The notes beneath the pieces are model-generated. The model ran no database searches. It saw only the letters and a program-made list of their open reading frames with translations, and was not told the origin of the DNA. From Nocardioides marmoribigeumensis (GTDB lineage: Bacteria; Actinomycetota; Actinomycetes; Propionibacteriales; Nocardioidaceae): a stretch of 64,000 bases of DNA. The translations under genes and the position numbers were made by a program. Within the stretch, counting starts at the first letter, position 1; each line of letters starts with the position of its first letter. Shown here one piece after another: positions 8,479-17,981 of the stretch. The stretch covers positions 4,030,001 to 4,094,000 of the forward strand of contig NZ_JAVDYG010000001.1 in assembly GCF_031458325.1 (NCBI RefSeq), given 5' to 3'.

Positions 8479-10302
8479 GTGTCTCCTGTCGTCATCGATC
8501 AGAGCGCGATCGACAACCGCCCCATGACCGTCAGCCGCCAGTTCCTCGACCGGGTCCAGGCCAGCGGCGACCTCGAGGCCTACCGCTTCCCCGTGGGCGA
8601 CCACTGGGAGTCGATCACGTGGAAGGAGACCGGCGCCCGCGTCGCCCGGCTCGCCGCCGGTCTCGTGGCCCTCGGCCTCGAGCCCGAGCAGCGCGTCGGC
8701 ATCGCCGCCAACACCCGCTACGAGTGGATCCTGGCCGACCTCGCGGTGATGTGCGCCGGCGCCGCCACCACGACGGTCTACCCCTCCACCAACGCCGAGG
8801 ACGTCGCCTACATCCTGGCCGACTCCGAGTGCCGCGTGGTGTTCGCCGAGGACGCCGGCCAGCTCGAGAAGCTGACCTCCCACCGCAGCGAGCTGCCGCA
8901 CCTCGACAAGGTCGTGCTCCTCGACGGCGAAGGCGACGGCGACTGGGTGATGACGCTGGCCGAGCTCGAGCAGCTCGGCAAGGACAGGCTCGAGGCCGAG
9001 CCGGGCGTCGTGGAGGACCGCGTCGCCAACACCACCGGCGACTCGCTGGCCACGCTGATCTACACCTCGGGCACCACGGGCCGCCCCAAGGGCGTGCGGC
9101 TCAAGCACAAGTCCTGGACCTTCGAGGGCGCGGTCATCCAGGCCCAGGGCATCCTCGACGAGGACGACCTGCAGTACCTCTGGCTGCCGATGGCCCACTC
9201 GTTCGGCAAGGTCCTGCTGTCCTCACAGCTGGCCTGCGGGTTCGCAACCGCCGTCGACGGCCGGGTCGACAAGATCATCGACAACCTGGCCGTGGTCAAG
9301 CCGACCTTCATGGGCGCCGCGCCCCGCATCTTCGAGAAGGCCCACGCGCGCATCTCGACGATGACTGAGTCCGAGGGTGGCGCCAAGCTCAAGATCTTCA
9401 CCCAGGCCTTCAAGGTCGGCAAGGAGGTCAAGCGACTCCAGCACGAGGGCAAGTCGGTCCCGCTGCCGCTCAAGCTGCAGCACGCCGTGTTCGACAAGCT
9501 GGTCTTCAGCAAGGTCCGCGAGCGCTTCGGTGGCCGCGTCCGCTTCTTCATCTCCGGCGCCGCGGCCCTCAACCGCGACATCGCGCAGTGGTTCGAGGCC
9601 GCCGGCGTCCTGATCCTCGAGGGCTACGGGCTCACCGAGACCTCCGCGGGCGCCTTCGTCAACCACCCCGACGACTACCGCATCGGCACCGTCGGCAAGG
9701 TCTTCCCCGGCAGCGAGGTCAAGCTCGGCGAGGGCGACGAGATCCTGGTCCGCGGCCCCAACGTGATGGACGGCTACCACAACCTGCAGGAGGAGACCGA
9801 GAAGACCCTCGACGCCGACGGCTGGCTGCACACCGGCGACAAGGGCTCGCTCGACGACGAGGGCTTCCTGACCATCACCGGTCGGATCAAGGAGCTGTTC
9901 AAGACCTCCGGCGGCAAGTACATCGCCCCGCCCGCGATCGAGGCCAAGTTCAAGGCGATCTGCCCCTACGCCAGCCAGTTCATGGTCTTCGGCAACGAGC
10001 GCAACTACTGCATCGCGCTGGTCACCCTCGACCCCGACTCGATCGTCGACTGGGCCAAGGAGAACAACCTGGGCGGCAAGTCCTACTCCGAGATCGTCTC
10101 CAGCGACGCGTGCCGCGCGATGGTCGCGACGTACGTCGACGAGCTCAACAACCAGCTCAACCGCTGGGAGACGATCAAGAAGTTCGAGCTCCTCGACCAC
10201 GACCTGTCGGTGGAGTCCGGTGAGCTCACGCCGTCGATGAAGGTCAAGCGCAACGTGGTGGAGACCAACTACTCCGACGTCATCGACAAGCTCTACACCT
10301 GA
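8479..10302 (+). CDS. Long-chain fatty-acid CoA ligase (AMP-forming)
   Basis: 607 residues of the ANL superfamily. The P-loop IYTSGTTGRPKGVRLKH is near residue 195, the A5 motif GYGLTETSAG near 385, and TGDKGSLDDEGFLTITGRIKELFKT carries the ATP-ribose Asp and hinge. The order and length match FadD15-type cytosolic or membrane-associated long-chain acyl-CoA synthetases, which activate fatty acids for degradation or lipid synthesis. GTG 8479 is preferred over GTG 8473 because GAGG then lies six bases upstream. A GC-rich hairpin follows directly. Confidence 0.95.
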   Translation: MSPVVIDQSAIDNRPMTVSRQFLDRVQASGDLEAYRFPVGDHWESITWKETGARVARLAAGLVALGLEPEQRVGIAANTRYEWILADLAVMCAGAATTTVYPSTNAEDVAYILADSECRVVFAEDAGQLEKLTSHRSELPHLDKVVLLDGEGDGDWVMTLAELEQLGKDRLEAEPGVVEDRVANTTGDSLATLIYTSGTTGRPKGVRLKHKSWTFEGAVIQAQGILDEDDLQYLWLPMAHSFGKVLLSSQLACGFATAVDGRVDKIIDNLAVVKPTFMGAAPRIFEKAHARISTMTESEGGAKLKIFTQAFKVGKEVKRLQHEGKSVPLPLKLQHAVFDKLVFSKVRERFGGRVRFFISGAAALNRDIAQWFEAAGVLILEGYGLTETSAGAFVNHPDDYRIGTVGKVFPGSEVKLGEGDEILVRGPNVMDGYHNLQEETEKTLDADGWLHTGDKGSLDDEGFLTITGRIKELFKTSGGKYIAPPAIEAKFKAICPYASQFMVFGNERNYCIALVTLDPDSIVDWAKENNLGGKSYSEIVSSDACRAMVATYVDELNNQLNRWETIKKFELLDHDLSVESGELTPSMKVKRNVVETNYSDVIDKLYT

Positions 10303-10312
10303 GCCGGTCCGG

Positions 10313-10337
10313 CCCGGGGGCGCACAGCGCCCCCGGG
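10313..10337 (+). terminator. GC-rich hairpin after the acyl-CoA ligase gene
   Basis: An 11-bp perfect stem, CCCGGGGGCGC pairing with GCGCCCCCGGG across an ACA loop, lies in the 47-base gap. There is no U tract, as is common in actinobacteria. GACAAT at 10338-10343 then serves as a -10-like box for hemW. Confidence 0.6.
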
Positions 10338-10349
10338 GACAATGGGGCC

Positions 10350-11492
10350 GTGCTCGGTTTCTACGTCCACGTCCCGTTCTGCTCGGTGCGGTGCGGCTAC
10401 TGCGACTTCAACACCTACACCGCGTCCGAGCTCGGCGGTGCCTCCGCGCCGGCCGGGGCCTCGCGGGCGACGTACGCCGAGGCGGCGCTGGCCGAGGTGA
10501 GGTTCGCCCGCGCCACGTGGCCCGACGAGGACCGTCCGGTCTCGACCGTCTTCTTCGGGGGAGGGACACCGACCCTGCTGCCGCCGGAGGACCTCACCCG
10601 ACTCGTTGCCGGGATCGATGAGACGTTCGGGCTGGCGCCCGACGCGGAGGTGACCACCGAGGCCAACCCCGACAGCGTGAGCGCCGACGACCTGGCCCGA
10701 CTGCGCGAGGGCGGCCTCAACCGGATCTCCTTCGGCATGCAGTCAGCGGTCCGTCCGGTGCTCGCCGTCCTCGACCGCACCCACGACCCCGAGCGGGTGC
10801 CGCGGGTCGTGGAGTGGGCGCGCGCGGCCGGGTTCGACCAGGTGAGCCTCGACCTGATCTACGGCACGCCGGGGGAGTCGCTGGAGGACTGGGCGACCTC
10901 GGTCGACTCCGCCCTCGCCTGCGCGCCCGACCACGTCTCGGCGTACTCCCTCGTCGTGGAGCAGGGCACCGCCCTGGCCCGACGCGTCCGGAGGGGCGAG
11001 GTCGCGCCGGTCGACGACGACGACCTGGCCGACAAGTACGTCCTCGCCGACGAGCGCTTCGGGAGGGCCGGGCTGGGGTGGTACGAGGTCTCCAACTGGG
11101 CGCGCGACGACGCCGCCCGCTGTCGGCACAACCTGGGCTACTGGCGCGGCGACGACTGGTGGGGCGTGGGCCCAGGTGCGCACTCGCACCGCGACGGCGT
11201 GCGGTGGTGGAACGTCAAGCACCCGGCGGAGTACGCCCGGCGGCTCGACGCGGGCGAGTCGCCCGAGGCGGGACGTGAGGAGCTCACGGCGGAGGAACGC
11301 CACACCGAGGCGCTCCTGCTGGGGATCCGCCTGGCCGAGGGGCTGCCGACCTCGGTGCTGGCGTACGACGAGCAGCGCCGGCTGCCCGCGCTGGAGCAGG
11401 AGGGGCTCCTCGACGTCGTGGGGGACCGGGTCCGGCTCACCGTGCGGGGACGCCTGCTGGCCGACGGGGTCGTCCGCGACCTGCTGGACTGA
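10350..11492 (+). CDS. hemW: HemW, radical SAM heme chaperone (HemN-like)
   Basis: 380 residues. The radical SAM cluster motif is C11-x3-C15-x2-C18 within FCSVRCGYCDF. VFFGGGTPTLL, TTEANPDS and GMQS follow in the usual order, and a HemN C-terminal domain is present. The protein is shorter than true oxygen-independent coproporphyrinogen oxidase and has the HemW-type CxxxCxxC without the extra CxC of HemN, so heme handling rather than oxidation is likely. GTG 10350 lies six bases after GACAAT, suggesting a leaderless message. hemW beside hrcA-dnaJ is a conserved actinobacterial arrangement. Confidence 0.92.
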   Translation: MLGFYVHVPFCSVRCGYCDFNTYTASELGGASAPAGASRATYAEAALAEVRFARATWPDEDRPVSTVFFGGGTPTLLPPEDLTRLVAGIDETFGLAPDAEVTTEANPDSVSADDLARLREGGLNRISFGMQSAVRPVLAVLDRTHDPERVPRVVEWARAAGFDQVSLDLIYGTPGESLEDWATSVDSALACAPDHVSAYSLVVEQGTALARRVRRGEVAPVDDDDLADKYVLADERFGRAGLGWYEVSNWARDDAARCRHNLGYWRGDDWWGVGPGAHSHRDGVRWWNVKHPAEYARRLDAGESPEAGREELTAEERHTEALLLGIRLAEGLPTSVLAYDEQRRLPALEQEGLLDVVGDRVRLTVRGRLLADGVVRDLLD

Positions 11493-11499
11493 CCGCCGC

Positions 11500-11943
11500 T
11501 CAGCTCACGAAGCGGATGGTCATCGGGTAGCGGTAGGGCCGCCCCTCCGAGGCCCGCATCGTGCCGAGGACGACGGTCACGATCCAGACCACCGCCAGCA
11601 CGGGCAGGATGAGGAAGCCGATCAGCACGAACGCCAGCACGAACGCGACGATCACGTAGATCAGCATGCTCAGCTGGAAGTTGAGCGACTCCACGGCGTG
11701 CTCGCGCACGAAGGCCGACTCGTTGCCCTTGACCAGCATCACGACGAGCGGGGCCAGGAAGGCGAGGCCGCCCACCGCGACGGCGCCGAGCGACCCGATG
11801 TGCGCGACCAGGGCCCAGGTGCGCTCGTCCTGGGTCGTGCCCGAGGGGTGCGGCGGCTCCGACGGGCCCGGGCCCCGCGACGGAGGCGGCGGGGGTGGCG
11901 GTGGTGGGGGCGGAGGGCTGCCGGCGCCGGGAGGTGTCGTCAT
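11500..11943 (-). CDS. DUF4870 membrane protein
   Basis: 147 residues. The N-terminal ~40 residues are very proline-rich (a run of twelve prolines) and probably unstructured in the cytoplasm. Residues ~45-130 hold three hydrophobic segments with AFVREHAVESLNFQLS, the DUF4870 landmark. The role of this family (Tic20-like fold) is unknown. TAGATT lies seven bases before the ATG on the minus strand, so the start is probably leaderless. It is convergent with hemW, leaving seven bases between the stops. Confidence 0.85.
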   Translation of the reverse strand: MTTPPGAGSPPPPPPPPPPPPSRGPGPSEPPHPSGTTQDERTWALVAHIGSLGAVAVGGLAFLAPLVVMLVKGNESAFVREHAVESLNFQLSMLIYVIVAFVLAFVLIGFLILPVLAVVWIVTVVLGTMRASEGRPYRYPMTIRFVS

Positions 11944-11973
11944 GACAAGAAATCTACTCGCAGCGGCCGCCGT

Positions 11974-12831
11974 TCAGCGGTCCTCGGGGCCCGCGGTCAC
12001 GAAGTCGATCAGCTCCTCGACCCTGCCCAGGAAGGCGGGCTCGAGGTCCTGGAACGAGCGCACCTGCCCGAGGATCCGCTTCCAGGCCTGGGCGATGTCG
12101 GCCTGGGTGCGGTGCGGCCAGCCGAGGTGCATGCAGATGCCGTGCTTCCACTCCATCGAGCGCGGCACGACGGGCCACTTCTCCAGTCCGAGGCGCGCGG
12201 GCTTCACCGCCTGCCACACGTCGACGTAGGGGTGGCCGACCACGAGGACGTGCTTGCCGTGCGGCCCGCGCACGACCGCGTCGGCGATGCGGCTCTCCTT
12301 GGACCCGCGCACGAGGTGGTCGACGAGCACGCCGACGCGTCGCGACGGGCCGGGACCGAAGTCGGCCAGGTGGGAGGGGAGGTCGTCGACGCCGGCGAGG
12401 TACTCGACCACGACGCCCTCGACGCGCAGGTCGTCGCCCCAGACCTTCTCGACCAGCTCGGCGTCGTGGCGGCCCTCGACGAAGATCCGGCTGGCCCGGG
12501 CGACGCGCGCCTTGGCGCCCTGCACGGCGACCGAGCCGGACGCCGTACGCGTCGGCTGGGCGGGGCCGGTGCGCGAGGGCGGCCGCAGGATCACCGGCCG
12601 GCCCTCCAGCAGGAAGCCCGGGCCCAGGGGGAAGGTGCGGCGTCGACCGCGGCGGTCCTCCAGCGTGACGGTGTCGAGGTCGCGCTCGACGGCGACGATC
12701 TCGCCGCACCAGTCGGTGGTGACCTCCTCGACGACCAGGCCCTTGTCGGCCGCGACCTCGGTCGCACGGCCGCGGGCAGGGGCGCGCCAGTCGGTCTGGA
12801 GGACGTCGTTGCCGTAGCGGGGGGAGGTCAC
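11974..12831 (-). CDS. DUF3097 protein
   Basis: 285 residues, matching the conserved actinobacterial DUF3097 family in whole length. The N-terminal ~85 residues form a small beta-rich domain. The middle shows IFVEGRHDAELVEKVWG, then VVVEYLAGVDDL and VGVLVDHLVRGSKES, an order that looks like a Toprim nuclease/primase core (Glu in the first motif, Asp after the third strand). The function is unknown. TAGCGT six bases before the GTG supports a leaderless start. It is usually found near hemW and hrcA, as here. Confidence 0.85.
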   Translation of the reverse strand: MTSPRYGNDVLQTDWRAPARGRATEVAADKGLVVEEVTTDWCGEIVAVERDLDTVTLEDRRGRRRTFPLGPGFLLEGRPVILRPPSRTGPAQPTRTASGSVAVQGAKARVARASRIFVEGRHDAELVEKVWGDDLRVEGVVVEYLAGVDDLPSHLADFGPGPSRRVGVLVDHLVRGSKESRIADAVVRGPHGKHVLVVGHPYVDVWQAVKPARLGLEKWPVVPRSMEWKHGICMHLGWPHRTQADIAQAWKRILGQVRSFQDLEPAFLGRVEELIDFVTAGPEDR

Positions 12832-12852
12832 CGAGGAACGCTAGCCCGGCGC

Positions 12853-13710
12853 TCAGAGCACAGGCAGGCGACGCGCGGAGCGCGGGAGGTGCTCGTAGCC
12901 GAGGCGTACGGCGGTCGCGACCGCCTCGGGCGGGAACGGCCAGTCCTCGTGGGCGAGCGCGTCCTCGAGGGAGACCCCCTGACCGGCCAGGTGGTGGATC
13001 GTCTCGGCGACGATGCCGGTGTCGGCGCGCTGCCCGTGCAGGAAGTCCTGGTCTACCACGGCCCCGTGACCCGGCACCACGACCGTGTCGGGCGTCGTCA
13101 TCTGCCCGACGAGCTCGAGGGTCACCGGCCACTCCAGCGGCCAGCTGTCGACGCCGTACACCGGGGGAGCGCTCTCCTCGAGCAGGTCCCCGGCCACGAG
13201 CACGTCGGCGTCGGGGACGCGGACCACGACGTCGCCGTCGGTGTGGCCACGCCCGCAGTGGACCAGCTCGACGTAGCGGTCGCCGAGGTCGAGCGCCCGG
13301 ACCGAGGAGAACGTCGTGCCCGGCAGGACGAGCCGGCTGGACTCGACCGCCTCGACGTCGGGGTCGTCGCGGGGGAGGTCGTCGAGGACGCGCTCGCGGG
13401 AGGCCGGCATGCCGGCCACCGCCGCCTCGTGGGCCATCAGGTCGGCCTCGGGGAACTCCTCGGTGACGACGGCGTTGCCCAGCACGTGGTCCCAGTGGGC
13501 GTGGGTGTTGAGCACCGCCACCAGGGGAGCGGTGCTGACCCGCCGGAGCCGGTCGAGCATGGCGCGCGCGGCGCGCTCGGAGCCGTGGGTGTCGACCAGC
13601 AGCAGGCCGCGGTCGCCGAGCACGGCGGTCACGTTGAGGTCGAGCCACTCGTGGCGGGCGACCCAGACCCGGTCGGCCACCTCGCGGAACTCCTCGGTGC
13701 GCGCGCTCAT
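12853..13710 (-). CDS. Metallo-beta-lactamase-fold hydrolase
   Basis: 285 residues. The zinc motif NTHAHWDH is near residue 90, with later HTDGD and [11 protein letters not shown] providing further ligands. The pattern fits the quinoprotein-relay/beta-lactamase B1-B2-like branch of the superfamily; no substrate can be deduced. The start at 13710 is supported by TAGAGT seven bases upstream; a longer reading frame beginning at 13821 would run through the CIRCE element and is rejected. Divergent from hrcA. Confidence 0.85.
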   Translation of the reverse strand: MSARTEEFREVADRVWVARHEWLDLNVTAVLGDRGLLLVDTHGSERAARAMLDRLRRVSTAPLVAVLNTHAHWDHVLGNAVVTEEFPEADLMAHEAAVAGMPASRERVLDDLPRDDPDVEAVESSRLVLPGTTFSSVRALDLGDRYVELVHCGRGHTDGDVVVRVPDADVLVAGDLLEESAPPVYGVDSWPLEWPVTLELVGQMTTPDTVVVPGHGAVVDQDFLHGQRADTGIVAETIHHLAGQGVSLEDALAHEDWPFPPEAVATAVRLGYEHLPRSARRLPVL

Positions 13711-13736
13711 GCCGGCGACTCTACGGCCTTGTAGAC

Positions 13737-13763
13737 TTGGCACTCGTCGAGCGGGAGTGCCAG
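13737..13763 (+). promoter_or_regulatory. CIRCE operator (HrcA binding site)
   Basis: TTGGCACTC and GAGTGCCAG form a perfect 9-bp inverted repeat separated by nine bases, the classic CIRCE layout. A -10-like TAGACT lies at 13732-13737, so the predicted start of transcription falls inside the operator. This predicts autorepression of hrcA-dnaJ by HrcA. Confidence 0.94.
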
Positions 13764-13804
13764 ACGGCACGAGACACGAGGCACGAGACCGGCGGGAGGC
13801 GCTG

Positions 13805-14827
13805 ATGGTCGAGGACCGCAAGCTCGCCGTCCTGCGAGCGATCGTGGAGGACTACGTCTCCACCCACGAGCCGGTGGGCTCCAAGACGCTGGTCGAGCGT
13901 CACCGTCTCGGCGTCTCCCCGGCCACGGTGCGCAACGACATGGCCGCGCTGGAGGAGGAGGGCCTTATCGCCCAGCCCCACACCAGCGCCGGCCGCATCC
14001 CCACCGAGAAGGGCTACCGCCTCTTCGTCGACCGGCTCAGCGAGGTCAAGCCGCTCAGCGCAGCCGAGCGCCGGGCGATCACGACGATCCTGCAGGGCGC
14101 GGTGGACCTCGACGACGTGGTGGCGCGCTCGGTGCGGCTGCTGGCGCAGCTGACCCGGCAGGTCGCGGTCGTGCAGTACCCCACCCTCTCGCGGTCGACC
14201 GTGCGTCACGTCGAGCTGGTGCTGCTCACCACCACCCGGATGCTCGTGGTGCTGATCCTCTCCACCGGCAGGGTGGAGCAGCGGGTGGTCGAGCTGCCCG
14301 ACACCCTCGACGACGACAGCCTCGCGCTCGTGCGCCAGGCGGTGCTCCGCTCGACGGTGGGCGAGCGCATCGTCGACGCCGTCGACAAGGTCGCCGCCCT
14401 TCCGGACCAGTTCCCCGCCGGGCAGCGCGCGCTGATGAGCATGCTGGTCGCCGCGCTGATCGAGGCGATGTCGGACCACCGCTCCGACGAGCGCGTCGTC
14501 GTGGGCGGCACCGCCAACCTCGCGCGCTACGGCGAGGGCCTCAACCTGTCCATCCAGCCGCTGCTCGAGGCGCTGGAGGAGCACGTGCTCCTGCTCAAGA
14601 TCCTCGGCGAGACCACCTCGCCGTCCACCCTCACCGTGCGCATCGGCTCCGAGGTGGCGCACGAGGGGTTCTCGACCACGTCGGTGGTGACCACCGGCTA
14701 CGGCCCCGGCGAGGAGGCCCTCGGCACGCTGGGCGTGCTGGGTCCCCTGCGCATGGACTACCCCGGCGCGATGGCGAGCGTGAGGGCCGTCGCGCAGTAC
14801 CTCTCCAAGATCCTCGACGACAACTGA
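13805..14827 (+). CDS. hrcA: Heat-inducible transcription repressor HrcA
   Basis: 340 residues. The N-terminal winged helix ([20 protein letters not shown], then [18 protein letters not shown] and [20 protein letters not shown]) is diagnostic for HrcA, which represses chaperone genes through CIRCE. The central GAF-like region and C-terminal ending match the normal family length. ATG 13805 was chosen because the winged-helix domain begins right after it and CIRCE lies 41 bases upstream. dnaJ follows after 36 bases. Confidence 0.97.
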   Translation: MVEDRKLAVLRAIVEDYVSTHEPVGSKTLVERHRLGVSPATVRNDMAALEEEGLIAQPHTSAGRIPTEKGYRLFVDRLSEVKPLSAAERRAITTILQGAVDLDDVVARSVRLLAQLTRQVAVVQYPTLSRSTVRHVELVLLTTTRMLVVLILSTGRVEQRVVELPDTLDDDSLALVRQAVLRSTVGERIVDAVDKVAALPDQFPAGQRALMSMLVAALIEAMSDHRSDERVVVGGTANLARYGEGLNLSIQPLLEALEEHVLLLKILGETTSPSTLTVRIGSEVAHEGFSTTSVVTTGYGPGEEALGTLGVLGPLRMDYPGAMASVRAVAQYLSKILDDN

Positions 14828-14863
14828 TCGACCGCATCGACCCGATCGCTGACAAGGAACCAC

Positions 14864-16057
14864 GTGAGCCAAGACCCGTACGAGATCCTCGGTGTGTCCA
14901 AGGACGCCGACGCCGAGACGATCAAGAAGGCCTACCGCAGGTTGGCCCGTCAGCTGCACCCGGACGTCAACCCCGACCCCGCCACCCAGGAGCGGTTCAA
15001 GGACGTCACCCGGGCCTACGAGGTCCTCAGCGACCCCGACAAGCGGCGTCAGTACGACATGGGTGGCGACGTCTTCGGTGGCTTCGCCGGCGGTGCCGGT
15101 GCCGGCTTCTCGTTCAGCGACATCATGGACGCCTTCTTCGGCGGTGCCGGCGCCGGCGCCGCGGCGGGCGGCCGTGGCCCGCGACCGCGTGTGCGCCGCG
15201 GCCAGGACGCGCTGATCAACCTCGACGTCGACCTCGCCGAGGCCGCGTTCGGGACCACCCGTGAGCTCAAGGTCGACACGGCCGTGCTGTGCACCACCTG
15301 TCACGGCAGTGGTGCGTCCCCGGGCACGGCGCCGCGCGCCTGCGAGACCTGCCAGGGCCGCGGCGAGACCTTCCACGTGCAGCGCTCGTTCCTGGGCGAG
15401 GTGCGCACGATGCGTCCGTGCGCGGCGTGCCGCGGCTACGGCCAGATCATCCCCGAGCCGTGCCGCGAGTGCGCCGGTGACGGCCGGGTGCGCTCGCGCC
15501 GCAGCCTCACCGTCAAGATCCCCGCGGGCGTCGACGACGGCACCCGCGTCCAGCTCGCCGAGCAGGGCGAGATCGGTCCCGGTGGCGGTCCGGCGGGCGA
15601 CCTCTACGTCGAGCTGCGGGTGCGCCCCCACGACGTGTTCGTGCGCAAGGGCCGCGACCTGCACTGCGTGGTGGAGGTGCCGATGACCGCCGCCGCCCTC
15701 GGCGCCACGATCACCCTGCCCACGCTCGAGTCCGACCTCTCCGCAGCCGCGGCCGACGAGGCCGGCCTCGGCACGCCCGACGCCGAGGTGGCGGTCGACA
15801 TCAAGGCAGGCACCCAGTCCGGCACCGACGTGGTCATCGAGGGCCGTGGCGTCCCGTCGCTGCGGGGCACCGGCCGTGGCGACATCGTCGTGCGGATCGT
15901 CGTCCTCACCCCCACCCGGCTCGACGAGCGCCAGCACGAGCTGCTGAGCGAGCTCGCCACGCTCCGGGGCGAGGAGAAGGCCTCGGGGCAGGTCACCGGT
16001 CCGCACCACAAGGGCATGTTCGGCCGGCTGCGCGACGCCTTCGGCCCGCGCCCCTGA
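14864..16057 (+). CDS. dnaJ: Chaperone DnaJ
   Basis: 397 residues. J domain at 1-70 with HPD near 31, a Gly/Phe-rich linker ([13 protein letters not shown]), then the zinc domain with four CxxCxGxG-type repeats ([32 protein letters not shown]) and the C-terminal substrate-binding domains. It stimulates DnaK and delivers unfolded proteins. Its place behind hrcA, apart from any dnaK-grpE operon, matches DnaJ2 of actinobacteria. A GACAAGGA ribosome site precedes the GTG. The stop overlaps the rsmE start. Confidence 0.97.
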   Translation: MSQDPYEILGVSKDADAETIKKAYRRLARQLHPDVNPDPATQERFKDVTRAYEVLSDPDKRRQYDMGGDVFGGFAGGAGAGFSFSDIMDAFFGGAGAGAAAGGRGPRPRVRRGQDALINLDVDLAEAAFGTTRELKVDTAVLCTTCHGSGASPGTAPRACETCQGRGETFHVQRSFLGEVRTMRPCAACRGYGQIIPEPCRECAGDGRVRSRRSLTVKIPAGVDDGTRVQLAEQGEIGPGGGPAGDLYVELRVRPHDVFVRKGRDLHCVVEVPMTAAALGATITLPTLESDLSAAAADEAGLGTPDAEVAVDIKAGTQSGTDVVIEGRGVPSLRGTGRGDIVVRIVVLTPTRLDERQHELLSELATLRGEEKASGQVTGPHHKGMFGRLRDAFGPRP

Positions 16058-16830
16058 TGGACCTCCACGGCCTGCCCGTCTTCCTCCTGGAGGGGGCGGC
16101 CTCGGTGGCCGAGGGCGACTCGGTCGTCCTCGACGGCCCGGAGGGCCACCACGCGGCGGTCGTGCGCCGTCTCGCGGTGGGTGAGGGCCTCGTGCTCACC
16201 GACGGCGCCGGGACCCGGTTGGTGGGGACGGTCGCCGCCGTGGCCAAGCGCTCGCTGACGGTCGAGGTCTCGGCCGCGCGCTCGGTGCCCCGTCCCACGC
16301 CGTCGGTCACCGTCGTGCAGGCCGTGCCCAAGGGGGAGCGGGGCGAGCTGGCCGTCGAGCTGCTCACCGAGGTCGGCGCCGACGTCGTCGTCCCCTTCGC
16401 CGCCGAGCGGTCGATCGGCCGGTGGCGCGGCGAGCGGGTGGCCAGGTCGCTGGAGAAGTGGCGGTCCACCGCCCGCGAGGCGGCCAAGCAGTCGCGACGG
16501 GCCTGGTGGCCCGCGGTCACCGAGCCCGCGGGCCTCGACGAGGTCTGCGACCGGGTCCGCTCGGCGGGGCTGGCCCTCGTGCTCCACGAGGGCGGGGGAG
16601 CGCCCCTGGCCTCGGTCGTCCCGCAGGCCGGCCTCCCCGAGGACCTCCTGCTCGTGGTCGGGCCCGAGGGCGGCCTGTCCGACGCGGAGGTGGAGGTGCT
16701 GCGCTCGGCCGGCGCGGCCGTCGTACGCCTGGGTGAGGAGGTGCTGCGCACCTCCACCGCCGGCGCCGCCGCCACCGCGGCCCTCCTCGCGCACACCCCC
16801 CGCTGGGGCGCCCCGCCCCCCGAGCTGTAG
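16057..16830 (+). CDS. rsmE: 16S rRNA (uracil-1498-N3) methyltransferase RsmE
   Basis: 257 residues, starting at ATG 16057 overlapping the dnaJ stop. An N-terminal PUA-like domain (GPEGHHAAVVRRLAVG) is followed by a SPOUT methyltransferase with VVPFAAERSIGRW, KQSRRAWWP and the S-adenosylmethionine-binding knot GPEGGLSDAEVEVL near 203, then RLGEEVLRTSTAGAAA. It methylates U1498 of 16S rRNA. The dnaJ-rsmE pair is widely conserved. Confidence 0.96.
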   Translation: MDLHGLPVFLLEGAASVAEGDSVVLDGPEGHHAAVVRRLAVGEGLVLTDGAGTRLVGTVAAVAKRSLTVEVSAARSVPRPTPSVTVVQAVPKGERGELAVELLTEVGADVVVPFAAERSIGRWRGERVARSLEKWRSTAREAAKQSRRAWWPAVTEPAGLDEVCDRVRSAGLALVLHEGGGAPLASVVPQAGLPEDLLLVVGPEGGLSDAEVEVLRSAGAAVVRLGEEVLRTSTAGAAATAALLAHTPRWGAPPPEL

Positions 16831-16859
16831 ATCGGAGTTCCGGTCGGGGACAGCGGGCG

Positions 16860-17981
16860 TCAGCCGACGGTGATCCGCTTGGTGTCCTCCGGCTCCTTGC
16901 GCCCCGACTCGCCGCCGGACATGTCGGCGTCGTAGACCCGGATGACGTAGTCGCCCGGCTGCACCTTCGGGATCGTGAAGGAGTACGGCGACAAGGTGCA
17001 GCACTCCTGCGCCATCCCGGCGCCGTCGGCCACGACGTGGCCGTCCGGGGACAGCAGCTGCCAGGCGACGGTGGCCTCGAAGAACGCGCCGCGACCGGTC
17101 ACCTCCACGCCGCCGGCCCGGACGGTGTCGCCGTCCTGCGGCGAGGTGATCCAGACCGAGGCGGACGTGCTCGTCTCGTCGTCGTTGGCCAGGGGCTCGG
17201 AGGCGGGGACGCCCATCACCTGGTCGGTGTGCCTCCCGTCGAGGAGGAGCTGCACCGGGACGCGGGACTGGACGGCGGCCTGCGCGGTGTAGACCAGCTG
17301 CTGCACGGCCATCCTGGCCTCGGCCCTGCTCATGCCCGCCGGACGGTCGTGCAGGCTGCCGGGCGTGGGTCCGGAGAGGCTGATGGTGACCTGGTCGGGG
17401 CCGGACGGCGGGACCACGTCCACGCGGGTGCCGCTGGGCCAGGGAGTGCGGTAGTCGGGGTCGAGGGGGGCGACCTCGACGGCCTGTCGCAGGGCCGTGA
17501 CCAGCTCGTCGCCGGCGGCCACCTGGGTCCGGTGGAACTCGCGGTAGAGCCGCGGACCGACCGGAGTCGTTCCGACGTAGTAGACCGGCAGCGCCCGGCT
17601 GGTCGCGGTGGGCGGCGGGGTCGTGTGGGGCCTCGACTGGCCGTCCGAGGGGCTCGACGAGTCGTCGCCCGAGGGCGAGTCCGAGGGCGAGTCCGCGGGC
17701 GAGGGCGGGAGCGAGGAGCTCGCCGCCGGCGGGGGGTCGCTGCTCGGGCGGTCGGACTGCTGGGTGACCAGCACGACGCCGGTGACCACGACCGCGACGG
17801 CGGCGGCGCCCCCGAGGGCGAGGAGGGCGGTGCGGGAGGCGGGGCGGGACGGGGAGCTCATGGCGTCCTCCTGGAGGCGGGAGCGGATGGCGGAGAGCCC
17901 GTGGACGGGCTCGAGGTCGTCGACGGTGTCGTGCAGGGCGTCGCTGATGCGGCGCTCGTCGGGGGTGCGGTCGCCGGTCAT
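16860..17981 (-). CDS. Membrane protein with GerMN and Gmad2 domains, partner of SigE-type sigma factor
   Basis: 373 residues. Residues ~1-45 are cytoplasmic and may act like an anti-sigma segment, but no zinc-binding HxxxCxxC is present. A membrane helix lies at ~50-72, then a Ser/Pro/Asp-rich linker to ~125. Residues ~128-250 (ALPVYYVGTTPVGPRLYRE to VQLLLDG) resemble GerMN, and ~275-373 (VWITSPQDGDTVRAGG to DTKRITVG) resemble the Ig-like Gmad2 domain. The start overlaps the sigma factor stop by four bases, indicating translational coupling. I infer an extracytoplasmic sensor or cell-surface protein controlled with the sigma factor. Confidence 0.82.
   Translation of the reverse strand: MTGDRTPDERRISDALHDTVDDLEPVHGLSAIRSRLQEDAMSSPSRPASRTALLALGGAAAVAVVVTGVVLVTQQSDRPSSDPPPAASSSLPPSPADSPSDSPSGDDSSSPSDGQSRPHTTPPPTATSRALPVYYVGTTPVGPRLYREFHRTQVAAGDELVTALRQAVEVAPLDPDYRTPWPSGTRVDVVPPSGPDQVTISLSGPTPGSLHDRPAGMSRAEARMAVQQLVYTAQAAVQSRVPVQLLLDGRHTDQVMGVPASEPLANDDETSTSASVWITSPQDGDTVRAGGVEVTGRGAFFEATVAWQLLSPDGHVVADGAGMAQECCTLSPYSFTIPKVQPGDYVIRVYDADMSGGESGRKEPEDTKRITVG

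Noticed and set aside
12853-13821. Longer metallo-beta-lactamase frame starting at 13821
   Set aside because: It would run through the CIRCE operator and the hrcA start; the domain begins at 13710 after a clear -10 box.
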